DNA of 29,160 nt from Planctomycetes bacterium GWF2_50_10 (GTDB lineage Bacteria; Planctomycetota; Phycisphaerae; Sedimentisphaerales; GWF2-50-10), in assembly GCA_001824635.1 (NCBI GenBank), contig MHYB01000064.1, positions 5,081-34,240 of the forward strand, in the 5' to 3' direction. The notes under the pieces were generated by a model. It was not told the origin of the DNA and did no database searches. It saw only the letters and a list, made by a program, of their open reading frames with translations. The position numbers and the translations under genes are program-made. Positions 17,601-24,661 of this stretch are shown here, one piece after another (within the stretch, counting starts at the first letter, position 1; each line of letters starts with the position of its first letter).

Positions 17601-18074
17601 ATTGCTTGAACTTGCACCCCATATGGTAACAAAGTCGGAAGGAGTATAAAGACATCCTTCTTCACCAATTTTTTTCCCCCAATAATCGCCGAAAAAGTCA
17701 TCTAAATCCTTTTGGCTCCCGGTCAATTTATAAACCGAGTGCAGGTATGTAGTGGAACCATACCAGCATTCATTTGTCTCGCAATCAAGAGGAGCTGGCG
17801 TTGCTTGGTATGACCATCCGTATGCAGAACCGTTTTCTCCAGACTGTCCTGAACATGGGCCACAGGTAATTTTAATTGTACTGCCGCTATCTTCAGTTAG
17901 TGATTGCCCTTTAGATTGCCAAGAGCCTAAACAGTTATATTCACCACCTGTACCATCGCAGCCGCAAGCTTCCAGTTCGCCATAAACGGAAACAGGGTTT
18001 ATCAGTATTAATAGCGCAGCAAAACAAATACCAAAAAGCATTGTGCCGAAACGACTAGTTACAACAGTACGCAT
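14658..18074 (-). CDS. Rhs1: Sec-exported YD-repeat protein with Cys/His-rich tip
   Basis: At 1138 residues, this protein has a signal peptide (MRTVVTSRFGTMLFGICFAALLI..., cleavage likely after SVYG near 32). A non-repeat, Cys-rich N-terminal domain follows (CGCDGTGGEYNC, CGPCSGQSG). A Gly/Cys hinge (GGCSSCGGGG) lies near 400, and YD repeats run to about 970. The usual core motif before the tip (RYYSP..GRW...DP) is missing: the frame passes from YNMTEYLLYRAATNG to DGLNGYEYARGNPVNLKDPWGL, so the core seems deleted or diverged. The tip (about 1005-1138) carries GHEWIEWAGGSVGYWP, CKCATCNEVKSCL and NCRKFVDYALKGCCLK. That C-terminal part matches the tip of the 408-aa orphan. GGGAGG stands 5 bases before the ATG and a promoter is seen upstream. 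Confidence 0.92.
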   Translation of the reverse strand: MRTVVTSRFGTMLFGICFAALLILINPVSVYGELEACGCDGTGGEYNCLGSWQSKGQSLTEDSGSTIKITCGPCSGQSGENGSAYGWSYQATPAPLDCETNECWYGSTTYLHSVYKLTGSQKDLDDFFGDYWGKKIGEEGCLYTPSDFVTIWGASSSNPNSRDGGASFGLNVKTYFSNAICATALSGYNLTIQVKVNKYNKDDQLSYIKKITHHFSGETDCGGADDRWKWNYSYYDFFTQELTEGIGCVGNLRVPPYGDYTVGQTRTILKVKVPGWATEVTSDGSLPSYMVGWYLQKDSETGNYTLVHDKGELGTDEYEFDESPSDPGIQLPIRITDPVGNTKWNYDYDPNGRILHIYNGANYSTSSKKYNYEWSDVPNSTNTKVIISYYVDNGLVRRWEKEYDANGNEVRVDDGGCSSCGGGGSTSKRVEYYQTSDYNDARFDGLLKCTYNAAGDITLYNVYDPNKTIGTNPSDPNYAYLFKPLLTQQYAVYSPQSNPVTVKLKDIVYDPNTHSSLEFIYTDNSNARCVKSFYSDNTFSNLIRKIEYENLAASLTEPTGDHYTTIYDYNGTERTSTTTFPSNNRKDVEKYENGQVIESYTHDVINDCNVNTHYNEYSYGNIVSETDARGATTEYSYSGDQMTYKRTSAAGIGIGDFNSVTETYYDYNGNRQITKETEYLSTYIDWGYGWGWYDQVKQKETIYNYQAETGYLLSQVVKSDFYNEYDCNQIAITEYQYDDFGQITRQKSPEGVVSGKHYNIAGQVESEFILADGSDINEPDTSLTLVSQTMYEYDADGRTKKVLRAKDDGTFTFDEPDAWIVTEYGYDFLSRKTSVIEDANGTNPLTTSIEYNNQGELVKTINPSGKWEKTIKDGRGLPTQNIVGYGTTNILTTTFAYDDNGNLIQQSNPDGTVWNFEYDNFDRLIKSPVLPDLKVEAFNRDMLYNMTEYLLYRAATNGVDVAEPVDYAKSIWPDPNPLLQYSDGLNGYEYARGNPVNLKDPWGLATDCGIIVKRNYDPGQVCGSTLNMGHEWIEWAGGSVGYWPKFGHIILNPDPASPRVPGLPPPCAWLTTKTNTGTLKWGTTRPGVKCKCATCNEVKSCLIHAPNPNWPDWDPGLVYNCRKFVDYALKGCCLKRSK

Positions 18075-18195
18075 TCAAACCTCCCAATCAAAATTTGTTC
18101 TCAAAGATACGCAAATAAAGGACACCGCCCTTTGCTTCGATTTAATTATCATCGGAAACTATTCACAAGATTCCCGACATCTAATGCGACTTATA

Positions 18196-18223
18196 AAAAT
18201 ACACGCAAAACTTGCAATGTCAA
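18196..18223 (-). promoter_or_regulatory. Predicted sigma-70-type promoter of Rhs1
   Basis: On the minus strand TTGACA (18218-18223) is followed after 16 bases by TATTTT (18196-18201), which matches the -10 consensus at four of six positions. The -35 box is perfect. It would give a leader of about 115 bases before the Rhs1 ATG. Confidence 0.5.
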
Positions 18224-18398
18224 CACTAAATCTACGGAATAATGACATTTAAATGCAATGGTTTTGCGCGATTGTTGCGTGTTTTTGGTCAAAGTGCCTG
18301 CTATTTTAGACTGGAAAATGAGACTATTTTGGTCGAAAGATATGCGTGGCGGAAGGCAAACAGCGATTGGCAGGCGGTAAACATCACAGTTGTTCGAC

Positions 18399-18442
18399 CA
18401 AAACAAGCCCGTTGTTTAGGCAAAACAAGCGGCTTGTTTGGG
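18399..18442. repeat. Two tandem 22-bp operator-like palindromic units
   Basis: Units at 18399-18420 and 18421-18442 agree at 18 of 22 bases. The second contains the exact palindrome AAACAAGC-G-GCTTGTTT (18423-18439). Adjacent palindromes about two helical turns apart look like a binding site for a dimeric regulator, though no regulator gene is nearby. Confidence 0.45.
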
Positions 18443-18624
18443 GCAGAGCCAACCGTGATCGTGCAACAACCTAACCGAGCTTGGCTGACGATCAAACCGT
18501 GGTTGTTGGACGACCAAACCGGGATCGCGGGCGAGGTATTGCCCGAAAAGGAAAGGTTTAGCCGCATAAGAACACAGGGCTAAATAAGGAAATGGCTTTG
18601 AAATGCGTTTGTCAGACGTGCTCG

Positions 18625-19560
18625 TCAGCTGACAAACTGGGCATGGCTCATGTTTGATGCCGCCTTGCTTTCGACCGGTGCATTGTACAAACGCTGGGTG
18701 GGGTAAGCAAATTCGATGTCATCGCATAAAGCAAATGCTGTGAGAATATCTTCCCACAGATCGTTTTCAACCAATCGCTTTTCGCGCAGCTGGCAAACAA
18801 AACGCAGCGAAAGCTCGATCCCGCTTTGCTTAACAGCGGTAAAGATCTCTGACCGTGAATTATCAAAGCAGATGGTAACCTGCTTTGATGGGTCCTTATC
18901 ATGTGCCTGGGCAGTTTTTAGCGTATCCTGCGCATTCTGCCGGCCAATATTCTTAAGTATCTCCTTAGCCTTTGCCCAGTTGCTCTCAAATGTAACTGTG
19001 AAGGTTATCTCATCCCAGATGAAATCCAGCCCTTTGCTGAAATTCGCCAGCGTTTCGCTAAATATCTTGCTGTTTGGAATGTGCAGCACCCGCCCGGTAG
19101 TCTGATCCGAGCCAGACCAGCTCGAAATTTCCATTACCGAAAATTCCAACAGTCCAAGTTCTATCACATCCCCAGCGGTCGCCCCAATCTGTATCCGGTG
19201 ACCAACTTCAAATGGCTTTCTTGCAATAATTGTAAGCCACCCCGCAACATTAAGAACCAGTTCCTTAAGCGATATTATTACCGCCGCCAGCGTCAAACCC
19301 ACAAACAGGCTCAGCGATTCGAAATCCGCAAACCACACATAACCCATTGACGCCGCCGCTATGAAACCTGTGCCGCAGTTGACCGCTTTTCGCCAGTCAT
19401 GCAGGATCAGTGAATTTCCGGTACGCCTCGTCACGATCCGCAGCAGCAGTATTCGCAGCAATGCCAGTGCAAACAAGAGCACCAGGCTCGTAAATACCCT
19501 CTGCTGTACCACAGGGCTTATGCCCAGGTTCTGATATATGATGCTGCTTAGGTTTTTCAT
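18625..19560 (-). CDS. MscS-family mechanosensitive channel
   Basis: The protein (311 residues) has three hydrophobic helices in the first 115 residues, the third being the glycine/alanine-bearing pore helix (about 85-112, LFVGLTLAAVIISLKELVLNVAGW). The MscS beta-domain follows: PFEVGHRIQIGATAGDVIELGLLEFSVMEI, then HIPNSKIFSETLANFS. The C-terminal cytoplasmic domain (about 175-295) fits the MscS vestibule. Such channels open under membrane tension and release solutes after osmotic down-shock. AGGA stands 9 bases before the ATG. It is divergent from dnaE with about 130 bp between the starts. Confidence 0.88.
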   Translation of the reverse strand: MKNLSSIIYQNLGISPVVQQRVFTSLVLLFALALLRILLLRIVTRRTGNSLILHDWRKAVNCGTGFIAAASMGYVWFADFESLSLFVGLTLAAVIISLKELVLNVAGWLTIIARKPFEVGHRIQIGATAGDVIELGLLEFSVMEISSWSGSDQTTGRVLHIPNSKIFSETLANFSKGLDFIWDEITFTVTFESNWAKAKEILKNIGRQNAQDTLKTAQAHDKDPSKQVTICFDNSRSEIFTAVKQSGIELSLRFVCQLREKRLVENDLWEDILTAFALCDDIEFAYPTQRLYNAPVESKAASNMSHAQFVS

Positions 19561-19624
19561 GATCTATTATCCTGCATACTTTTTCGGCAAATATCCAACC
19601 CCGCTTTGATAAATAACTACAACC

Positions 19625-19653
19625 TTGCATTAACCCCAACACCCCGCTATTAT
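19625..19653 (+). promoter_or_regulatory. Predicted promoter of dnaE
   Basis: TTGCAT (19625-19630), a 17-base spacer and TATTAT (19648-19653) precede the dnaE ATG by about 40 bases. The -10 box is strong (five of six) and the -35 weaker. It lies in the divergent gap with the mscS-like gene. Confidence 0.5.
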
Positions 19654-19691
19654 ATGGGACGTAAACCAAAGGAAGAAAAACGTAGTAAGTT

Positions 19692-22600
19692 ATGGATAAC
19701 AAAGAATTTACGCATTTGCATCTGCATACGCAGTACTCGCTTCTCGACGGGGCGATCAGCTTCGACCGCCTCTTCAAGAAATGCGCCAAGACCGGCATGA
19801 ACGCAGTCGCCATGACCGACCACGGCAACATGTTCGGAGCTATCGAATTCTACAACGACGCCCGAAAAGCAAACATCAAGCCCATCATAGGAATCGAAGC
19901 CTATATTGCCCCCGGCTCCCGCCTCGACAAAAATAAATCAAGCATTTCAGAGGCGGCATATCACATTGTGCTTCTCGCCAAAGATATCACCGGCTACAAA
20001 AACTTGCTGAAACTCTCCAGTATCGGCTACACCGAAGGCTTCTACTACCGGCCCAGGATCGATAAGGAAGTTTTAAAGCAGTTCAGCGAAGGCCTGATCT
20101 GCCTCAGCGCCTGCGTCAAAGGCGAAGTTGGACAAGCCGCCGCCAATGGCGATCTTGTCGGCGCAATGGCATCCGCCCAGAGCTATCTCGACATCTTCGG
20201 CCCCGAGCGTTTTTTCATCGAACTCCAGCACCATCCCGACAGCGACTTGCCCGATACCCGCCGGCAGCTTTCCGATGTCGCCGATAAACTCGGCCTTGGC
20301 CTTGTAGCCACAAACGACAGCCATTTCGTCGACGAAGACGACTGGGAAGCCCACGGAGTCCTCTGCGCCATAAGCACCGGCAAAACCGTAAACGACACCG
20401 ACCGCATGCTCTACCCCAAAGGCGTCTTTGTCAAATCACCCCAGCAGATGCGAGAAATGTTCACCGCCTGGCCAAGCGCCTGCGATAACACAAAACTCAT
20501 AGCCGATATGTGCAACGTCGAGCTTGATCTGAAAGCCCGCCACGCACCCGTTTACAGGCCAGAAGATAAGACCAGCCCCGAAGATTATCTCACCGCCCGC
20601 GTCTACGAAGGCGCGATAACCCGCTACGGCAAGGTTACCCCCGAAATAAAAGCCAGGATCGAACGCGAACTTGACGTTATCAAATCCAAAGGCTTCGCCA
20701 GCTATTTTCTTATCGTCTGGGACTTCTGCAATTATGCCAGCCAAAACAGCATCCCCGTCGGCGCAAGAGGTTCCGGAGTCGGCACCATCGTCGGCTACTG
20801 CCTTGGCCTGTGCAACGTAGACCCGATCCGCTATGACCTGCTCTTTGAGCGTTTCATGGACCCAGAACGTAACGAGATGCCCGATATAGACATAGACATG
20901 TGCCAGGACGGCCGCGCAAAGGTCATCGAATACGTTCGCAAGAAATACGGCCACGTCGCCCAGATCATCACGTTCGGCACCATGAAGGCAAAGGCTGTGA
21001 TAAGAGACGTCGCCCGCGTGCTCGCCGTTCCCCTCTCCGAAGCCGACCGCCTTGCGAAATTAATACCCAATACCCTAAACATCACTCTAGAAGATGCCCT
21101 CCAGGCCGAACCGGAACTGAAAAAACTATACGATGAAAGCGAACTCTACCGCAAAGTAATTGATATTGGCCAGCGGCTTGAAGGCCTCGCAAGACATGCC
21201 TCGGTGCACGCCGCCGGCGTCGTCGTCGCCGACCAGGACCTCACGGATTTTGTCCCGCTGTATAAGGCCGCGGATTCCGACGACCTCGTCACGCAGTTCG
21301 AAGGCCCCACAGTCGAAAAAGTCGGCCTGTTGAAAATGGACTTTCTTGGCCTCCGCACCCTTTCCGTCCTCGAACGCGCCAAGCACTGGGTCAAAGACCT
21401 CCACGGCATCACCATAGACCTCGAAACAATCGAGATGAATGACCCCAGGGTCTTCGAGGTATTCTGCAAGGGAAACACAAAAGGCATATTCCAGTTTGAA
21501 TCCGGCGGCATGCAAGACCTGCTCATGAAAATGCGTCCCGACCGCGTCGAAGACCTCATCGCCGCCAACGCCCTCTACCGCCCCGGCCCAATGCAGCTCG
21601 TCCCCGACTACATCGAACGCAAGCACGGCGGCAAATGGGAAGTCCCCCACCCCATCATGAAGGAAATCCTCGAAGAAACCTTCGGCATCATGGTCTACCA
21701 GGAACAGGTCATGCGCATCTGCAACCGCCTGGGCGAAATCCCCCTGCGGCAGGCATATACCCTCATCAAGGCCATCAGCAAAAAGAAAATCGACACCATC
21801 GCCAAGGAACGCGAGCGTTTCATAGAAGGATGCAAAGAAAAAGGCCTCACCGAAAACCAGGCACAAGATATCTTCGAACTCATCGAGCGTTTCGCCGGCT
21901 ACGGCTTCAACAAAAGCCATTCTACGCGATACGCCTTCATCGCCTACCAGACCGCCTACATGAAGGCCTACTGGCCCCTCGAATACATGGCCGCCCTGCT
22001 CACCTATGAAAGCGGCTTCATGGATAAGGTCGTAGAATACATCGAAGAAGCCCAGAAAATGGGCATCAAGATTTTCCCGCCCGACATCAACGAAAGCTTC
22101 AGCGATTTCACCGTCGTGTACGAAACCTCCGGCCAAAAAGAAAGCGGCTACATCCGTTTCGGCCTCGGCGCAGTCAAAGGCGTTGGTGATAAAGCCGTCG
22201 AGCAGATAATCGCCGCTCGCGAAAAAGTCGGCCGCTTCAAAAACATTTTCCACTTCTGCGAAACCGTAGACCTCCGCTGCGCAAACAAAAACGTCTGCGA
22301 AGCCCTTATAAAAGCAGGCGCCTTCGATAAATTCGGCGGCCACCGCGCCCAGCTCCTCGCCGCTCTCGAACGCGCAATGGTTTCCGGCCAGTCCCTCCAG
22401 TCAGATAAACTCAAGGGCCAGTTCAACCTTTTCGGAGGCCCCGCCGCAGCCGCCGAGGAAGCCAAGGAAGGCCACAGCCTCCCCGACATCAGCCCCTGGC
22501 CCGAACTCATGATGCTTGCCTTCGAAAAAGACGTGCTCGGCTTCTATGTCACCAGCAATCCCCTAAGCAAGCACGCAATGGATATCAACGCATACTCAAA

Positions 22601-23153
22601 CGTCCACGTCGCAGAGCTTGGCCAGTCCCGCGACGGCCAGGAAGTCATCATCGGCGGCATGATAACAAAGATCCGCAACTCCGTAACAAAGACCGGCCGA
22701 AGCGCTGGCTCAAAAATGGCCGTCTTCATCCTCCAGGATCTCACCGGCACCTGCGAAGTCGTCCTTTTCCCCGAATCCCTCGCCAAAAACGAAATGGCAC
22801 TCGAACTCGACCGCATCGTCTTTGTCCGAGGCAAAGTCGATTGCCGCCGCGAACTGCCCAACATCATCGCAAATGAACTTATTACAATCGAGGAAGCAGG
22901 CGATAAACTCGCCTCCAGGGGCATCAGCCTCACACTGCACTCGGCCAGCATAAATGAAGAAAAAATATCACAACTCCGCGCCCTCTGCGGCGTACATAAA
23001 GGCAAAAGCCCCGTTTTCGTAACAGTTATCACGGAAAAGGGAACCCGTATCCAGACAGCACTGGACAGGAATTATGCCATTCGCGTAGATGGCGAATTTA
23101 AACAGCGTGTCGAAACCTTATTCGGCCCAGGCGTTCTTGAACTTTGCAGATAG
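19692..23153 (+). CDS. dnaE: DNA polymerase III alpha subunit (replicative polymerase)
   Basis: This 1153-residue protein is the catalytic subunit of the chromosomal replicase. The PHP domain is at the N-terminus (THLHLHTQYSLLDG at 7-20, MTDHGNM at 41-47, GIEAY at 67-71, later NDSHF). The polymerase palm shows RGSGVGT near 358 and PDIDID with D398 and D400; a third aspartate lies in KMDFLGL near 550. Then come GIFQFES, YRPGPM, GIMVYQEQVM and GYGFNKSHS, a helix-hairpin-helix near 820 (LGAVKGVGDKA), and an OB domain near 985-1070. Length and order fit DnaE1, not the PolC or error-prone DnaE2 types. The PHP metal ligands look complete, unlike E. coli, so it may carry its own 3'-5' exonuclease. 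AAGGAAG lies about 15 bases before the ATG, further than ideal. Confidence 0.97.
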   Translation: MDNKEFTHLHLHTQYSLLDGAISFDRLFKKCAKTGMNAVAMTDHGNMFGAIEFYNDARKANIKPIIGIEAYIAPGSRLDKNKSSISEAAYHIVLLAKDITGYKNLLKLSSIGYTEGFYYRPRIDKEVLKQFSEGLICLSACVKGEVGQAAANGDLVGAMASAQSYLDIFGPERFFIELQHHPDSDLPDTRRQLSDVADKLGLGLVATNDSHFVDEDDWEAHGVLCAISTGKTVNDTDRMLYPKGVFVKSPQQMREMFTAWPSACDNTKLIADMCNVELDLKARHAPVYRPEDKTSPEDYLTARVYEGAITRYGKVTPEIKARIERELDVIKSKGFASYFLIVWDFCNYASQNSIPVGARGSGVGTIVGYCLGLCNVDPIRYDLLFERFMDPERNEMPDIDIDMCQDGRAKVIEYVRKKYGHVAQIITFGTMKAKAVIRDVARVLAVPLSEADRLAKLIPNTLNITLEDALQAEPELKKLYDESELYRKVIDIGQRLEGLARHASVHAAGVVVADQDLTDFVPLYKAADSDDLVTQFEGPTVEKVGLLKMDFLGLRTLSVLERAKHWVKDLHGITIDLETIEMNDPRVFEVFCKGNTKGIFQFESGGMQDLLMKMRPDRVEDLIAANALYRPGPMQLVPDYIERKHGGKWEVPHPIMKEILEETFGIMVYQEQVMRICNRLGEIPLRQAYTLIKAISKKKIDTIAKERERFIEGCKEKGLTENQAQDIFELIERFAGYGFNKSHSTRYAFIAYQTAYMKAYWPLEYMAALLTYESGFMDKVVEYIEEAQKMGIKIFPPDINESFSDFTVVYETSGQKESGYIRFGLGAVKGVGDKAVEQIIAAREKVGRFKNIFHFCETVDLRCANKNVCEALIKAGAFDKFGGHRAQLLAALERAMVSGQSLQSDKLKGQFNLFGGPAAAAEEAKEGHSLPDISPWPELMMLAFEKDVLGFYVTSNPLSKHAMDINAYSNVHVAELGQSRDGQEVIIGGMITKIRNSVTKTGRSAGSKMAVFILQDLTGTCEVVLFPESLAKNEMALELDRIVFVRGKVDCRRELPNIIANELITIEEAGDKLASRGISLTLHSASINEEKISQLRALCGVHKGKSPVFVTVITEKGTRIQTALDRNYAIRVDGEFKQRVETLFGPGVLELCR

Positions 23154-23162
23154 GCAGTTTTA

Positions 23163-23924
23163 ATGATAAATGTACTCGGTATTCTCAAACACAGATGGCC
23201 CGAAATACTTCTCATCATGGGTCTCGAAGCAGCGGCTACTTACACCATGCTCCAGTTCCCCATGACAAACCAGCCCACAGCCGCCCAGCTTTCCACCCTT
23301 CCTTACGCGGCCCTGCTATTCGTCGTTTTCTGGACGGTCGCCAATCTCCTTCGCCTCGGCCTTATGCGCACCGCCTTCACCGACGGCCCGATGACCTACG
23401 ATCCATGGCATCTCCTCAAGATCGGCTATCATTATTTCTGGCGAATGGTCGGATTCTCGCTAATTATCGCCGCCATCACCGCGGTTGTCGTCCTGGCACT
23501 TATGGGCATAATGAATTGGACAACAGGCAATACCTCCCCTGCCATGATGAGCCTTTGCATGATAGCCGCCACAACCTTATTGGTAAAACCAACCATGTTC
23601 GGCCCCACAAGCATCGTTGTGCTCGATTGTCCCGTTATGCATGCACTTGGCTTCACAAGGCTCCTCAAACTCCTCGGCTCACCTCAGATGCTGGGCCTGT
23701 TTTTAGTCATCCAGGGCTTGGCCGTCGTGAACGTCTTCATGCCCCGCCTTCCCGACGACTATGATCAGTGGGTCAGTGCCGGCTTTGCCCTCTTAGCTAG
23801 TGCTATCAGCATCTCCGCATATCTCCATGCTGTAAAATATATCGCCGCTACCTACATCGACCAGCCCGACGATTCAGCTGATACTGCCGATCACGATAAG
23901 GAAACCATTGAAATCGATAATTAA
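23163..23924 (+). CDS. Six-helix integral membrane protein of unknown function
   Basis: I do not recognise this 253-residue protein. It has about six hydrophobic segments: near 13-32, 45-67, 92-118, 126-145, 175-195 and 205-225. An acidic cytoplasmic-looking tail ends it (QPDDSADTADHDKETIEIDN). The first helix is preceded by KHRWPEIL, and a conserved-looking WHLLKIGYHYFWRM loop stands before helix 3. It starts 9 bases after the dnaE stop and is followed by tmk, so the three probably form an operon. That neighbourhood does not show a replication role for it. No catalytic or transport motif is evident. Confidence 0.75.
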   Translation: MINVLGILKHRWPEILLIMGLEAAATYTMLQFPMTNQPTAAQLSTLPYAALLFVVFWTVANLLRLGLMRTAFTDGPMTYDPWHLLKIGYHYFWRMVGFSLIIAAITAVVVLALMGIMNWTTGNTSPAMMSLCMIAATTLLVKPTMFGPTSIVVLDCPVMHALGFTRLLKLLGSPQMLGLFLVIQGLAVVNVFMPRLPDDYDQWVSAGFALLASAISISAYLHAVKYIAATYIDQPDDSADTADHDKETIEIDN

Positions 23925-23925
23925 T

Positions 23926-23957
23926 CACTAGGCACTAGGCACTAGGCACTGAGCACT
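23926..23957 (+). repeat. Period-7 tandem array (CACTAGG)
   Basis: CACTAGG occurs three times in tandem, then CACTGAG and CACTAAA. It fills the whole gap between the membrane-protein stop and the tmk start. It leaves no Shine-Dalgarno sequence for tmk. Confidence 0.85.
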
Positions 23958-23962
23958 AAATT

Positions 23963-24613
23963 ATGACCAACATACTACAGCAAAAAATGTCCGGCCGATT
24001 CGTCGTCCTTGACGGCCCCGATGGCTGCGGCAAAAGCACCCAGTCCGCCATGCTCGCTCAGTACCTCCAAGCCGCCGGCGTACAAACCGTCTCCTTCCGC
24101 GACCCCGGCACCACCGCTATCGGCGAAAAAATCCGTGAGATACTCCTAAACCCCGCCCACGACCAGATGGATCTCCGCACCGAAGTCCTCCTATACATGG
24201 CCGCCCGCGCCCAGCTATGGACCGAATGCATCGCCCCCGCCCTCCAGCAGGGCAAATGCGTCATCCTCGACCGCTGGCTCTCAAGCACCTGCGCATACCA
24301 GGGCTACGCCGGCGGCTTCGGAATCGATAAAGTCATAAACCTCGCCTGCTGCTCGCTGGAAAGGCTCTGGCCGGATATGACCGTGATCCTGGATGCCGAC
24401 CTGACCACATCCACCAAGCGTCTCAAAAACATCCCCGACCGCATGGAACAAAAAGGCGAAGATTACCACCAAAAAGTCCGCCAGGGCTTCCTCGAATTCG
24501 CCACCATCAACAAACACCATATAGTAGTTATTAACGCCCTTGCCCCCATTGACGAAGTCCACATCCACATCAAAGACATTATAAACAACGCCGATTTCCG
24601 TGGCACGGTCTAG
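23963..24613 (+). CDS. tmk: Thymidylate kinase (dTMP kinase)
   Basis: This enzyme phosphorylates dTMP to dTDP with ATP, an essential cytosolic step in dTTP supply. Across 216 residues the motifs are: P-loop GPDGCGKST (18-26), FRDPGTTAIGEKIREILL (45-62, dTMP-binding arginine), DRWLSSTCAYQGYAG (103-117) and a LID with IPDRMEQKGEDYHQKV. The family usually has DRY or DRF where DRW stands here, a conservative change. Methionine 9 (ATG 23987) is an alternative start. Neither has a clear ribosome site because a heptamer array occupies the leader, so translation may rely on upstream coupling. The stop codon lies within a palindromic hairpin. Confidence 0.93.
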   Translation: MTNILQQKMSGRFVVLDGPDGCGKSTQSAMLAQYLQAAGVQTVSFRDPGTTAIGEKIREILLNPAHDQMDLRTEVLLYMAARAQLWTECIAPALQQGKCVILDRWLSSTCAYQGYAGGFGIDKVINLACCSLERLWPDMTVILDADLTTSTKRLKNIPDRMEQKGEDYHQKVRQGFLEFATINKHHIVVINALAPIDEVHIHIKDIINNADFRGTV

Positions 24614-24628
24614 CGCAGCTAGGCCGTG
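24604..24628. terminator. REP-like palindrome at the end of tmk, likely bidirectional terminator
   Basis: CACGGTCTAG and CTAGGCCGTG form a 10-bp stem with one G-T pair around a 5-base loop. A second copy is at 27247-27271. It includes the tmk stop codon and lies between two convergent genes. Confidence 0.55.
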
Positions 24629-24631
24629 TTT

Positions 24632-24661
24632 CTAATCTCAAATCTCTAACCACTAATCACT
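24632..24661 (+). repeat. Degenerate period-7 array reaching into the MFS gene end
   Basis: Units CTAATCT, CAAATCT, CTAACCA, CTAATCA and CTCTCAA follow with a 7-base period. The last codons of the MFS transporter (VISG, stop) are encoded within this array. Confidence 0.6.

Larger units (their letters stand above)
18081..18624. other. Intergenic block upstream of Rhs1 with inverted repeats, no supported gene
   Basis: About 540 bases separate Rhs1 from the mscS-like gene. Open frames of 113 codons (plus) and 88 codons (minus) exist, but neither has a ribosome site or recognisable protein. The block holds an 11-bp inverted repeat (TTTTGGTCGAA 18327-18337, TTCGACCAAAA 18393-18403). It also holds two adjacent 22-bp copies of a palindrome-like unit at 18399-18442. 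Confidence 0.5.

Noticed and set aside
18242..18583. 113-codon plus-strand frame upstream of the Rhs locus, and an 88-codon frame opposite it
   Set aside because: Neither has a ribosome site or recognisable protein features, and both overlap the palindromic repeats.
21126..22343. 405-codon open frame on the minus strand inside dnaE
   Set aside because: It is the antisense shadow of a strongly conserved replicase gene with biased GC-rich codons; its product has no recognisable motif.
23926..23957. Short tandem repeats as a CRISPR array
   Set aside because: Units are 7 bases with no spacers and no cas genes are present.
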